Below are positions 24,571 through 33,558 of a stretch of DNA of 64,000 bases, piece after piece (positions within the stretch are counted from its first letter, which is position 1; each line of letters opens with the position of its first letter). The DNA lies in NCBI RefSeq assembly GCF_900104585.1, contig NZ_FNVX01000006.1:930001-994000 (forward strand). Direction: 5' to 3'. The stretch comes from Bacteroides ihuae (lineage in GTDB: Bacteria; Bacteroidota; Bacteroidia; Bacteroidales; Bacteroidaceae). The notes below the pieces were generated by a model. The model was not told the DNA's origin. It saw nothing but the letters and a program-made list of their open reading frames with translations, and did no database searches. The translations under genes were made by a program, and so were the position numbers.

Positions 24571-27543
24571 TTAAAATTCAACATTTAAACCAAACACAAA
24601 CGATTTACTCTGAGGATAAGTGCCCCAGTCGATACCCTGCACAGCTCCACTATTTGCCCATTGGTTCACCTCCGGATCCATGCCCGAATAATCGGTCCAA
24701 GTAATCAGGTTGTTGGCTGTGAAGTAAGGTTGCAAGCGGCTGATGCCCCATTTCTTAAGTAGCTTATCGGTGAAGTTATAAGAGAGTGAGACATCTTTCA
24801 CACGTAGATAACTGCCATTTTCTACGAAGTAAGATGAGTTCTGCATGTTGAAACCGGCCTTGGGTACATCGGTAATTTGTCCGGGTATGCGCCAGCGGTT
24901 AAGCACGCGGGTCGATTGATTCAATCCATCATACATACCCTCTGTATCCATACGAGAAGCATTGTAGATATCATTTCCATAACTGCCTTGTAAAAATACG
25001 CTCAGGCTAAATCCTTTCCATGAGAATGAGTTGGTAAGACCAAAAGTAAAGTCAGGATTCGGGTCACCGATGTATGTACGGTCTGAAGTTGAGACAATCC
25101 CGTCATCAGTGATATCACGGTACATCAATTCACCTGTTTCCGGATTTACGCCGTCACTAATATAGCCATAGAAAGATCCCAACGGCTGACCGACCTCGTT
25201 TCGAACCACATATTGATGCAACGCATCGCTCGTCACGGCATCATTATAAATTTTAGTAAGTAGCAGACTCGTTAGTTTGTTCTTGTTAAAGGAGATATTG
25301 AAGTCAGTATCCCAAGAGAACTTTCCGGTAAGATTGCGCGAATTAACGGTAACCTCAAAACCTTTGTTGATCATTTTAGCCCCATTACGGATTATATTAT
25401 CGGAAGACTGTCCTTCAGGAATAGATGTCTTCATCAACATATCAGAGGTTCTCTTGTAATAATAATCGAGGTAAAACGTCAAACGACTATTCAATACCGT
25501 GAAGTCAATACCAACATTTGTTTGCGAAGTCGTCTCCCAAGTCAGATCCAAGGTGCGCAGATTGGCTTGCTTCAGGGTAGGCACAGCCTGCTCATTACCT
25601 GTTTCCCACCATTGCACCCGATGGATGTCATAACGCATAAAATAAGAGTAATCACCAAGAGCCGATTGGTTACCGGTTTGTCCCCAACCGCCACGCAATT
25701 TCAAGTCATTGATCCAAGTAAATTCTTTCATAAACTCTTCCGAAGAGATGCGCCATGCAGCTGATACAGAAGGGAAATACCCCCAACGCTGACTAGGATG
25801 CAATTTTGAAGAACCGTCAGCACGCATATTTGCAGTGATCAGATATTTGCTGTCATAATTGTAAGCCAGACGACCTACGTAAGACATAATGGACCATTCG
25901 GAACCTTTAGTACCAGTATTATCCCACGCAATATTGTTGGCCGCATTCAACGTTTGAATAGCACCGTTCAGATAGTTAGAACCGTTGATATAACTCTGAG
26001 ACCATTTAGAACCAGTCCACGAAGAGCCAACCATCACATCAAAATTATGCTTTTTCACTGACTTATTGTAAGTCAGAATATTATCGAAAACAAGAATGGA
26101 GTTTTGAGAGCGTTCGTCTTTTCCTTCACCATGCTGATTTCTTCCCCAACTCGTTTTAAGTGGATCAAGGAAGTTAGTAGTGTTGTTATATTCACGATCG
26201 AGCGTAAACGTTGACTTCAACTTCAGCTCGGGTAGAAAAGTAATCTCCGCCTTTCCCGTAGCAATCAATCGGTTCGTATTATTTTTGTTATTCTCGCTAC
26301 GAGCCATATTTTCCAACGGATGAGTGATATTCACTCCATAGAAATTGTTATAGTACTGCCCAGGATTAGCATCATCCCATATTTTACCATAAGTAGGCGT
26401 ATTGATAACTGAAAGGACGACACCTCCACGATTAGAACCCTGACCGGAAATAATTCCATTGCTGGTATAATCGGAATAGGCCACATTGGCACTAACATTC
26501 AACCAAGAGCGTACCTGATTCTCTATATTAGCACGGAAATTATAACGTTTATAGAAAGCAGTCTTAATGACTCCGCTTTCATCCGTGTAACCACCAGAAA
26601 GGAAATACTTCCATTTCTCGTTACCATTGGACACAGACACTTGGTAGTTCTGTGTTACTCCGGTTCGATACGTTTCATCAAACCAATTGGTTTCATCTTT
26701 CAGCCCGTCAGGTAAATGTACAATTCCTATCTCATCCATCAATTCTCTATATTGAGCCATATTCAGAGATTTTATCTTGTTGTTCACCTGCGTTACACCT
26801 ACATGCGCATTCAACGCTATTTTTGCCACACCCTTAGCTCCCTGTTTGGTCGTAATCATAATGACACCATTTGCTGCGCGAGAACCATAGATGGCAGCCG
26901 AGGAGGCATCTTTAAGTATCTGCATACTCTCTATATCATTGGCAGAAAGATAGTTGATGTCCGTCATCGGCACCCCATCCACTACATAGAGCGGGTCATT
27001 GCTCCCATTATAGGAGGTAGTACCACGCACACGGATAGACAAGCCTGATCCAGGCTCACCACTGGGTTGCATCACAGAGATACCGGCTGCCTTACCCTGA
27101 ATGGCCTGTCCTGCCGAGATAATCGGACGTTGATCAAGATCTTTGGTAGATACACTAGAGATGGAAGTTGTCACATCTTTACGTTTCACCGAACCATAAC
27201 CGATAACCACCACCTCATCGAGCAACTCATTATCTTCTTTCAACACGATCTTCATGTGAGCAGTTGCTTTCACCTCTTGCGGTTTATAGCCCACATAAGA
27301 GATAACCAGCGTGGCACCATTAGCAACACTCAACGAGAAATTGCCGTCTAAATCGGTAATAACACCGTTGGTAGTACCTTTCTCGAGTACACTACCACCA
27401 ATAATCGATTGGTTTTGAGAATCCGTCACTTGTCCTGTGACAGTGATTTTTTGTGCGAACGCACTTAATGATAGAAACAATACTAATAAAGCAAAGAAAA
27501 TCTTGCTATACCCCGGGAGGAGTTTTCGCTTGTTCTTTTTCAT
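24571..27543 (-). CDS. SusC-family TonB-linked outer-membrane transporter
   Basis: A 990-residue SusC/RagA protein: signal peptide (FFALLVLFLSLSAFAQK), carboxypeptidase-D regulatory-like domain (about 32-110, ITVTGQVTDSQNQSIIGGSV), the SusC box region LLDEVVVIGYGSVKRKDVT, the plug with IRVRGTTSYNGSNDPLYVVDG, and the long barrel ending FVFGLNVEF. It imports oligosaccharides, here probably beta-1,6-glucan fragments, using TonB energy. It is the first structural gene of the locus. A TACTTTTG -7 box lies 81 bases upstream, and an inverted repeat (27696-27716) further upstream may be the regulator's site. Confidence 0.96.
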   Translation of the reverse strand: MKKNKRKLLPGYSKIFFALLVLFLSLSAFAQKITVTGQVTDSQNQSIIGGSVLEKGTTNGVITDLDGNFSLSVANGATLVISYVGYKPQEVKATAHMKIVLKEDNELLDEVVVIGYGSVKRKDVTTSISSVSTKDLDQRPIISAGQAIQGKAAGISVMQPSGEPGSGLSIRVRGTTSYNGSNDPLYVVDGVPMTDINYLSANDIESMQILKDASSAAIYGSRAANGVIMITTKQGAKGVAKIALNAHVGVTQVNNKIKSLNMAQYRELMDEIGIVHLPDGLKDETNWFDETYRTGVTQNYQVSVSNGNEKWKYFLSGGYTDESGVIKTAFYKRYNFRANIENQVRSWLNVSANVAYSDYTSNGIISGQGSNRGGVVLSVINTPTYGKIWDDANPGQYYNNFYGVNITHPLENMARSENNKNNTNRLIATGKAEITFLPELKLKSTFTLDREYNNTTNFLDPLKTSWGRNQHGEGKDERSQNSILVFDNILTYNKSVKKHNFDVMVGSSWTGSKWSQSYINGSNYLNGAIQTLNAANNIAWDNTGTKGSEWSIMSYVGRLAYNYDSKYLITANMRADGSSKLHPSQRWGYFPSVSAAWRISSEEFMKEFTWINDLKLRGGWGQTGNQSALGDYSYFMRYDIHRVQWWETGNEQAVPTLKQANLRTLDLTWETTSQTNVGIDFTVLNSRLTFYLDYYYKRTSDMLMKTSIPEGQSSDNIIRNGAKMINKGFEVTVNSRNLTGKFSWDTDFNISFNKNKLTSLLLTKIYNDAVTSDALHQYVVRNEVGQPLGSFYGYISDGVNPETGELMYRDITDDGIVSTSDRTYIGDPNPDFTFGLTNSFSWKGFSLSVFLQGSYGNDIYNASRMDTEGMYDGLNQSTRVLNRWRIPGQITDVPKAGFNMQNSSYFVENGSYLRVKDVSLSYNFTDKLLKKWGISRLQPYFTANNLITWTDYSGMDPEVNQWANSGAVQGIDWGTYPQSKSFVFGLNVEF

Positions 27544-27623
27544 ACGTATTAATTTTAAGTTTAACGATATTAGGTAACTGCTGCCTTGCTAACCCCTCAG
27601 GAGCGGGCAACTTTACAATAAGC

Positions 27624-27631
27624 CAAAAGTA
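27624..27631 (-). promoter_or_regulatory. susC -7 box
   Basis: The minus strand reads TACTTTTG (TAnnTTTG). The leader would be about 75 nt. There is no TTTG -33, which fits an activated promoter. GAGAG-N8-CTCTC lies just upstream. Confidence 0.55.
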
Positions 27632-27695
27632 GAGAGAAATTGATCTCTCACTCATGGCATGTGGGGATTTAGTGGATTACCCGCACAACAATACC

Positions 27696-27716
27696 TGTGT
27701 ATTACACTGATACACA
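27696..27716. promoter_or_regulatory. Inverted repeat upstream of susC, candidate operator
   Basis: TGTGTAT-N7-ATACACA is a perfect 7-bp inverted repeat 65 bases upstream of the susC -7 box and 52 bases past the stop of the regulator gene. It could be an activator site or a weak terminator. Confidence 0.4.
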
Positions 27717-27767
27717 ATGAAATACAGAAATCACAAAACAACAAAAAAGTGGATGATATACAAACGC

Positions 27768-29429
27768 TTAGCGTATCTTACAGACCAGTGATTCGAATTC
27801 TTCACGAGACACACGAGCTTTATTTTTCACTTTAGCGCGGTAGTTATAAATCGTGTTTACGGAATAACGAAGAAATTCGGCTATCTGTGAACTGTCTTCT
27901 ATACCCAGACGAATAAGGGCGAATATCCTCAGCTCCGTGTTGAGTAATTCACCTTTCTTGGGAAGTACCGGTTCACCATCTTGCAGCAACTCATTAAACT
28001 TCTTCACGAAATCAGGGAAAAGTTGAAGAAAAGCTGAATCGAAATTGTCGTATAGCTCTTTCAGTTCCAATTCTAAGGCATCTTGAGAGCGCACAATCTT
28101 CAAGAGTTCGCCTGCCTGTCCGGCAGAGATCTTCTTGCTCACCATCCGCCGATAAGCATCCAGTTTATCTATATAAGTAGAACAAAGCTTGATGAATCGC
28201 CCAATGTACTCCTCTTTGATCTGATTGGATTCAGAGAGTTCTAAGTTGGTCGATTGCAGGCAAAGATTCATCTGCTGCAAGTCATTATTGAGCTGTTTGA
28301 GCTGTCCATTGGCTGTTTGCAAATGGTTTCTTGCCACCGATAGCCGTTTCATTTGCCGATAAATGTAAGTCAAAGCTCCCATAAGCATCAATACCAATAC
28401 ACTGATGAGCATCAGGTAATTTTCGAGCTGACGGTTTTGTTTCTCAATCAAGGCTTGATAGGTTTTATCGATGAGTGAAAGGATTCCGGCACTCTGCATG
28501 CTCCGAAGCCGGGCATTATAGAAGTTGGTTTCATCCCACGAAAAACGGATGTAGCGATAAGATCGTTCCACGTCACCATCTTCATAGAGCAATTGGGCCA
28601 ACATCCACAAAGAAGCATGGTCTTTAATGGCCGATTGAATATCAGAAATGGCCGAAAGAGCAAGGTACTTCTTCTCTTGTTCCAAATCGCCATTTTGCTG
28701 AAACACCAAAGCCCGATAAAACATGATCATTGCATACTCCGGAGTACCGAAAGGTGCTTTCAACAACCTGAGATCATTGATGTGCAAAGCCTCAGCAAAC
28801 TGTCTGTTATCTCTCAATGAAGTTTCCTTCATCGACAAGTAAAGATCTGTACCGTGGTCCAGAATATTGTAAAGTGAATCCTTGTATGTATCCGAGATTT
28901 TGCGATAGAGCACCGTGCTCTGCTTATCTTGTGTATAGTAAGCCAGTTCTCCATAGACATGATCAAAACAGGAGTAATAATCAGGCAAAAGAGTTTGAGC
29001 TAATTTAGGTCGATTAATTGTTTGAAGCATGTCAACAGATTCTTTATACATACCTGAAGAAGCCAAAAGATAAGAGAGCAGTAATTTACTTTCATTTTCT
29101 TTGAACTCATTTTTCATAGTCCGGGCAATCTCTATGTTTTTATCGAGATAATGAATGGCCGAATCGCAAACATAAGCACGATACTCCTTAAAGAGCAACA
29201 TATTCAAATCATATGTTTGATCCAAAGAATTCACGTCACCCAAGCTTTGCTGAAGTTTTATGATATGTGCTTCTCTCTTAGCACTAAAGGAATGGTGTGC
29301 GGTTATTGTTCTGTCGAGCACATTCAGCAGCGAGTCGATTTCATTATCGGCAAAGGCAATACCGGAAGAAAGCAATAAGCCGGTCAACAGAAAGCTAATC
29401 CTCAATTTGTATCTCATCATCGTTTTCAT
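27768..29429 (-). CDS. Membrane-spanning TPR-HTH regulator (DUF6377-type), PUL regulator
   Basis: A 553-residue protein. The start at 29429 gives a signal-like segment (KLRISFLLTGLLLSSGIAFA). Residues of about 25-320 are TPR-like helical repeats expected in the periplasm. A transmembrane segment follows (YLMLISVLVLMLMGALTYIY), then a coiled coil (RNHLQTANGQLKQLNNDLQQ), and a C-terminal helix-turn-helix (LNTELRIFALIRLGIEDSSQIAEFLRYSVNTIYNYRAKVKNKA) in the cytoplasm. It would sense a glycan signal and activate the SusC operon just downstream. The same architecture is seen in the IS-split gene at 53.7-58.1 kb. Confidence 0.85.
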   Translation of the reverse strand: MKTMMRYKLRISFLLTGLLLSSGIAFADNEIDSLLNVLDRTITAHHSFSAKREAHIIKLQQSLGDVNSLDQTYDLNMLLFKEYRAYVCDSAIHYLDKNIEIARTMKNEFKENESKLLLSYLLASSGMYKESVDMLQTINRPKLAQTLLPDYYSCFDHVYGELAYYTQDKQSTVLYRKISDTYKDSLYNILDHGTDLYLSMKETSLRDNRQFAEALHINDLRLLKAPFGTPEYAMIMFYRALVFQQNGDLEQEKKYLALSAISDIQSAIKDHASLWMLAQLLYEDGDVERSYRYIRFSWDETNFYNARLRSMQSAGILSLIDKTYQALIEKQNRQLENYLMLISVLVLMLMGALTYIYRQMKRLSVARNHLQTANGQLKQLNNDLQQMNLCLQSTNLELSESNQIKEEYIGRFIKLCSTYIDKLDAYRRMVSKKISAGQAGELLKIVRSQDALELELKELYDNFDSAFLQLFPDFVKKFNELLQDGEPVLPKKGELLNTELRIFALIRLGIEDSSQIAEFLRYSVNTIYNYRAKVKNKARVSREEFESLVCKIR

Positions 29430-30000
29430 AATATGGAGGTCACAATAGGACAAATATACTAACATTTGTGTGATTCGCACAAGCTTTTCAGATTTTATCG
29501 GTTTGATTACAATGTTATTTAGTTAAGCTCGTTACCACTATTTATTTACATATAACAGATCCCAAATAGATCTTACTAGATCAGCGTGGTGAATTAACTA
29601 GTTAAGCGCGGCGAACTAGTTAATTCACCACGCTGATCTAGTTAATTCACCAGCCCCCTCTCACAACGCTTGTAGAGGGGGAATTGAACGATTCAAAAAC
29701 CTTGACAAATAACTGACTAAGAGCTTCTTTTATATTCGTTTCAATTGTACAGTGCTCTAAATGACATTGGACTTAATTAAGTGAACAAGGCAAGGGAGTA
29801 GTTGACATTTTAAACCATCTCACAGAAAGCTTGTGGGCGAGTTTGAATGCACCACTTCAAGAAGTTGAAGTTAAGAGTTTTATAAAAAACAGTATCTGTA
29901 AACTCTGTAAACAATGACGACCTAATATTGCTTGTAATTCCCCGATTAACGTTAGTGCCTTGTCTCTTAATCCTACAATCGGCTAGTCTGGCAGCAAGCT
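29430..30000. other. 571-base gap with a long perfect inverted repeat
   Basis: No convincing gene. The outstanding feature is the 29-bp inverted repeat at 29575-29642. A start-less 46-codon frame on the + strand (about 29780-29920) may be a gene remnant. Confidence 0.5.
29575..29642. repeat. 29-bp perfect inverted repeat with a 10-base loop
   Basis: Positions 29575-29603 are exactly the reverse complement of 29614-29642. The loop is AAGCGCGGCG. The arms are built of CTAG-separated blocks (CTAGATCAGCGTGG, GTGAATTAACTAG), and a further partial block (CTAGTTAATTCACCA) continues after the right arm to about 29652. No ORF lies inside. It may be a REP/MITE-like repeat or a strong transcript hairpin. 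Confidence 0.85.
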
Positions 30001-31221
30001 CTAACGATAAATCAGCGTAGAAAGCTGATCTACGGCAAACATTTCATTGGCTACCTCCAGCAGTTCTTCGGCAGTAATACTCTCAATGCGCTGAAAAACG
30101 ACCTCGGGTGATTCATACTTATTGTAATGTAGAAAGGTTTTTCCCATGCTCAGAGCATTGTTCTCGTAATTATCCGATGCCACCCCTATCTGCCCGATGA
30201 GTTGCTTCTTGGCTATTGCTAGTTGAGAAGAAGTCATCTTCACATCGCGCATGTGTTTCAGCTCTTTGTGAGTAAGCTTCAAGCAGGTATCTACATCTTC
30301 GGGATCAGTACCAAAGTAGATGCAGAAAGCGCCCGTGTCGGTGTAAGAGGTTAGGTTGGATTCTACACTGTAGACCAATCCGCGACGCTCGCGAAGCGAT
30401 ACGTTGAGCTTACTGTTCATACCGGGACCACCCAAGATATTATTGAGTAAATAAAGTCCTGTACGCTTATCATTATGAGCATCGTATCCACGATTGCCAA
30501 TCATTACGTGAGCCTGATGAGTATCTTTATTGATCACTCGGTATTCGGGCACATAGAGTGCTGGAGGGGTACGAGTTTCAATCCTTTCGGTAAAGAGTAA
30601 ATCTTTGGTGTACTTCTCTGCTAGGTGAACTATTTTTTTGAAGTCGAAGTTACCCAACACAAACAGAACTACATTCGATGGCTGATAATGATTGGCCACA
30701 AATGCTGCAAGATGCTCCGTACGGAAAGTTTTCAGCATATCGGGATTGCCTAGAATATTATGTCCGAGGGGATGATTGCGAAAGATCATGTCCTCATAAT
30801 CATCAAAGATCAGTTCGGAAGGATTGTCCTCATACGACTGAATTTCATCAATAACCACCTCTCTCTCTTTCTCAATCTCAACCTGAGGAAAGATGGAATG
30901 AAACACCATATCGGCCATTAACTCTATCGCCCGATCGAGGTCCGGCATCAAGAAAGAGGCATACACCACTGTCTCCTCCTTATTGGTATAAGCATTCAAA
31001 TCGCCTCCCACATTCTCCATGCGATTTAAAATGTGCCAAGCTTTTCGTTTGGTAGTGCCCTTAAAGACAAGATGTTCGACAAAATGAGCCATCCCTTGTT
31101 CGTGATCTCCTTCATCCCGGGTGCCGGCATCCATGGCAAAGCCCGCATAGGCCACTTTCGATAGCGAAGGTTCGTGAATAATGCGAAGACCATTCGCTAA
31201 AGTATGTTGATTGTAATCCAT
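30001..31221 (-). CDS. M16-family zinc metallopeptidase (processing-peptidase-like)
   Basis: A 406-residue protein with the inverted zinc motif HFVEH (His46, Glu49, His50), the downstream second glutamate region, and the arginine/tyrosine region in RRGLVYSVESNLTSYTD. The length is that of the single-unit (about 45 kDa) M16B peptidases. There is no signal peptide, so it is probably cytoplasmic, where it would degrade peptides. It is transcribed alone and diverges from the LOG-family gene. Confidence 0.92.
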   Translation of the reverse strand: MDYNQHTLANGLRIIHEPSLSKVAYAGFAMDAGTRDEGDHEQGMAHFVEHLVFKGTTKRKAWHILNRMENVGGDLNAYTNKEETVVYASFLMPDLDRAIELMADMVFHSIFPQVEIEKEREVVIDEIQSYEDNPSELIFDDYEDMIFRNHPLGHNILGNPDMLKTFRTEHLAAFVANHYQPSNVVLFVLGNFDFKKIVHLAEKYTKDLLFTERIETRTPPALYVPEYRVINKDTHQAHVMIGNRGYDAHNDKRTGLYLLNNILGGPGMNSKLNVSLRERRGLVYSVESNLTSYTDTGAFCIYFGTDPEDVDTCLKLTHKELKHMRDVKMTSSQLAIAKKQLIGQIGVASDNYENNALSMGKTFLHYNKYESPEVVFQRIESITAEELLEVANEMFAVDQLSTLIYR

Positions 31222-31325
31222 TGTTTTCTAAACAGTTATTGTATTGAGGCTGCAAAAATACAATAAAACTTATTGCGGTTTATAGAAAATTGCAGATATT
31301 TGCAAGCTATAATATCACAACACTT

Positions 31326-31859
31326 ATGGAAAAGATCGGTATTTTCTGTTCCGCATCCAACGAAATCGACCAAGAATTTGTGGAAGCTACGCGCCAATTA
31401 GGCGAATGGATGGGGAAAGAAAAAAAAACACTTGTGTACGGAGGAACCAACCTTGGACTAATGGAATGCATCGCTCGGGCAAGCAAAATGAATGGGGGTA
31501 AAGTCATAGGCGTTATTCCTGCACTATTAGAAGAAAACGGGCGAACAAGCTCCCTACCCGACCAAGTTATACAAACCAGCAATCTCAGCGATAGAAAAGA
31601 TATAATTGTAGAAAAATCGGATATTCTGGTCGCACTTCCCGGTGGTATAGGTACACTCGACGAGGTCTTTCATGTAATCTCTGCGGCAAGCCTCGGCTAT
31701 CATAGCAAGAAAATAGTGTTTTACAATATAGCCGGATTTTATAATTCCTTGCTGGCAGCTCTCAATGAGATGGAGCAGAAATACTTCATTCGCAAACAAC
31801 AACGCAATACTTATGCCGTGGCAAACTCATTTGAAGAACTTGCCCTCCTATTAAAATAA
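31326..31859 (+). CDS. LOG-family protein (cytokinin riboside-phosphate phosphoribohydrolase-like)
   Basis: A 177-residue Rossmann-fold protein. The start at 31326 is chosen because MEKIGIFCSASNEID is the usual N-terminus; an upstream ATG at 31290 would add 12 residues. The LOG motif PGGIGTLDE is present, preceded by GGTNLGLM. Members split nucleoside monophosphates into base and ribose phosphate. It begins a run of four + genes with short gaps (18 bases to the SIS gene). Confidence 0.92.
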   Translation: MEKIGIFCSASNEIDQEFVEATRQLGEWMGKEKKTLVYGGTNLGLMECIARASKMNGGKVIGVIPALLEENGRTSSLPDQVIQTSNLSDRKDIIVEKSDILVALPGGIGTLDEVFHVISAASLGYHSKKIVFYNIAGFYNSLLAALNEMEQKYFIRKQQRNTYAVANSFEELALLLK

Positions 31860-31877
31860 CCCAACTGAACAATAAGA

Positions 31878-32483
31878 ATGATTGAATCGATTCAAGAGCT
31901 CTTGCAGAAAGAAGCTGAAGCCGTGCTGAACATACCCATAACTGACGCTTACGAGAAAGCCGTAGGCCTCATCGTAGAACAGATACATCAAAAGAAAGGC
32001 AAATTAGTAACCTCCGGCATGGGAAAAGCCGGACAAATAGCCATGAACATCGCCACTACTTTCTGCTCTACCGGTATACCATCCGTCTTCCTACACCCTA
32101 GTGAAGCTCAACACGGTGACTTAGGAATTTTGCAAGAAAACGATTTGCTATTGCTAATCTCCAACTCGGGTAAAACTCGAGAAATAGTGGAGCTTACACG
32201 ACTAGCACACAATCTGAACCCTGAATTGAAATTCATCGTCATCACTGGAAATCCAGATAGTCCGCTAGCCGATGAGTCGAATGTTTGCCTTTGCACCGGA
32301 AGACCCAAAGAAGTATGTACACTCGGTATGACACCCACTACTTCGACCACCATAATGACCGTCATCGGAGATATATTGGTAGTGCAAACGATGAAAAAAA
32401 CTGGATTTAGTATTGAAGATTATTCCAAACGCCATCACGGAGGCTATCTGGGTGAAAAATCAAGAGAACTATGCGTAAAGTAA
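31878..32483 (+). CDS. SIS-domain sugar-phosphate isomerase (KpsF/GutQ-like, no CBS domains)
   Basis: A 201-residue protein made of a single SIS domain: SGMGKAGQIAMNIATTFCSTG, HPSEAQHGDLGIL, LLISNSGKTREIVEL. These match arabinose-5-phosphate isomerases, but the C-terminal CBS pair of KdsD/KpsF is missing, which is normal for many Bacteroidetes members. It probably makes or uses arabinose 5-phosphate. Its last 13 bases overlap the PfkB kinase, so the two are translationally coupled. Confidence 0.9.
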   Translation: MIESIQELLQKEAEAVLNIPITDAYEKAVGLIVEQIHQKKGKLVTSGMGKAGQIAMNIATTFCSTGIPSVFLHPSEAQHGDLGILQENDLLLLISNSGKTREIVELTRLAHNLNPELKFIVITGNPDSPLADESNVCLCTGRPKEVCTLGMTPTTSTTIMTVIGDILVVQTMKKTGFSIEDYSKRHHGGYLGEKSRELCVK

Positions 32484-33397
32484 TCGGCATTGGCGAAACC
32501 ATTCTAGACGTCATCTTTGAGAACAATCAACCTTCGGCAGCCGTGCCGGGAGGATCAGTATTCAACGGAATCGTATCACTAGGCCGTATGGGCGTGGACG
32601 TGCGTTTTGTCAGCGAAACAGGTAATGACCATGTGGGAAAGATTATCCTTCGTTTCATGGAAGAGAATAACATCCCAACAGATCATGTAAATGTGTTTCC
32701 AGATGGAAAGTCACCCGTGTCATTAGCCTTCCTAAACGAAAAGAATGATGCCGAATATATCTTTTACAAAGAATATCCCAAACAGCGGCTCGATGTGATT
32801 TATCCGCAGATTAACGAAGACGACATTGTTATCTTCGGCTCCTTCTACGCACTCAACCCTGTTCTTCGAGATAAGATGACAGAACTACTGGAACTGGCTC
32901 GCGAACGCAAAGCCATTATATATTACGATCCCAACTTCCGCAGTACACACAAAGACCAGGCAATGAGGCTAACGCCCATCATTATAGAGAACCTCGAGTA
33001 TGCCGACATTGTACGCGGATCGAATGAAGACTTCTTTTATATGTATGGTATGAAAGATGTGGATAAAGTGTACAAAGACAAGATTAAGTTCTATTGCCCC
33101 AACTTTATATACACATCCGGTGAGAATTGCATTTCACTCCGCAGCAACCGTCTATCGAAGGAGTATACGGTTGCACCCATCGAAACAGTTAGCACCATTG
33201 GAGCAGGCGATAATTTCAATGCAGGAATCATCTTTGGTCTGCTAAAGTACGGAGTGCGTTACCGTGATCTAGACACTATTAACGAAGAAACATGGGATAA
33301 GATTATTCAGTGCGGAAAAGATTTCTCTGCTGAAGTTTGCTGCAGCCTGAACAACTCTGTCTCCAAAGACTTTGCCACAAAATACCCGAACGAATAA
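32471..33397 (+). CDS. PfkB-family carbohydrate kinase
   Basis: A 308-residue ribokinase-fold kinase. The N-terminal glycine motif is AVPGGSVFNGIVSLGRMG and the ATP/anion-hole motif is IGAGDNFNAGIIFGL, whose Asp is the catalytic base. The substrate is a sugar or sugar phosphate that cannot be fixed from sequence (fructokinase- or ribokinase-like). Its start overlaps the end of the SIS gene by 13 bases, suggesting the two work on the same sugar. Confidence 0.9.
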   Translation: MRKVIGIGETILDVIFENNQPSAAVPGGSVFNGIVSLGRMGVDVRFVSETGNDHVGKIILRFMEENNIPTDHVNVFPDGKSPVSLAFLNEKNDAEYIFYKEYPKQRLDVIYPQINEDDIVIFGSFYALNPVLRDKMTELLELARERKAIIYYDPNFRSTHKDQAMRLTPIIIENLEYADIVRGSNEDFFYMYGMKDVDKVYKDKIKFYCPNFIYTSGENCISLRSNRLSKEYTVAPIETVSTIGAGDNFNAGIIFGLLKYGVRYRDLDTINEETWDKIIQCGKDFSAEVCCSLNNSVSKDFATKYPNE

Positions 33398-33513
33398 ACG
33401 CTTCCCTGATAAGTAAATGGCCCGTTTTATGGAAACAAACGCTTTTTTTTGTTAAAAGTGTTCGTCATTTATCTAAATATAGCAAAGTTATTATACCAAG
33501 TGGCTAGAATCTA

Positions 33514-33521
33514 TATCTTTG
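33514..33521 (+). promoter_or_regulatory. -7 box for the phosphatase lipoprotein
   Basis: TATCTTTG matches TAnnTTTG, 38 bases before the ATG at 33559. Confidence 0.5.
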
Positions 33522-33558
33522 CAATTAAAGCAATCTAAAATAGATAAGTGAAACGGTT

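Noticed and set aside
29780-29920. 46-codon frame on the + strand
   Set aside because: It has no start codon and no recognisable family; it is kept only as a possible remnant in the gap note.
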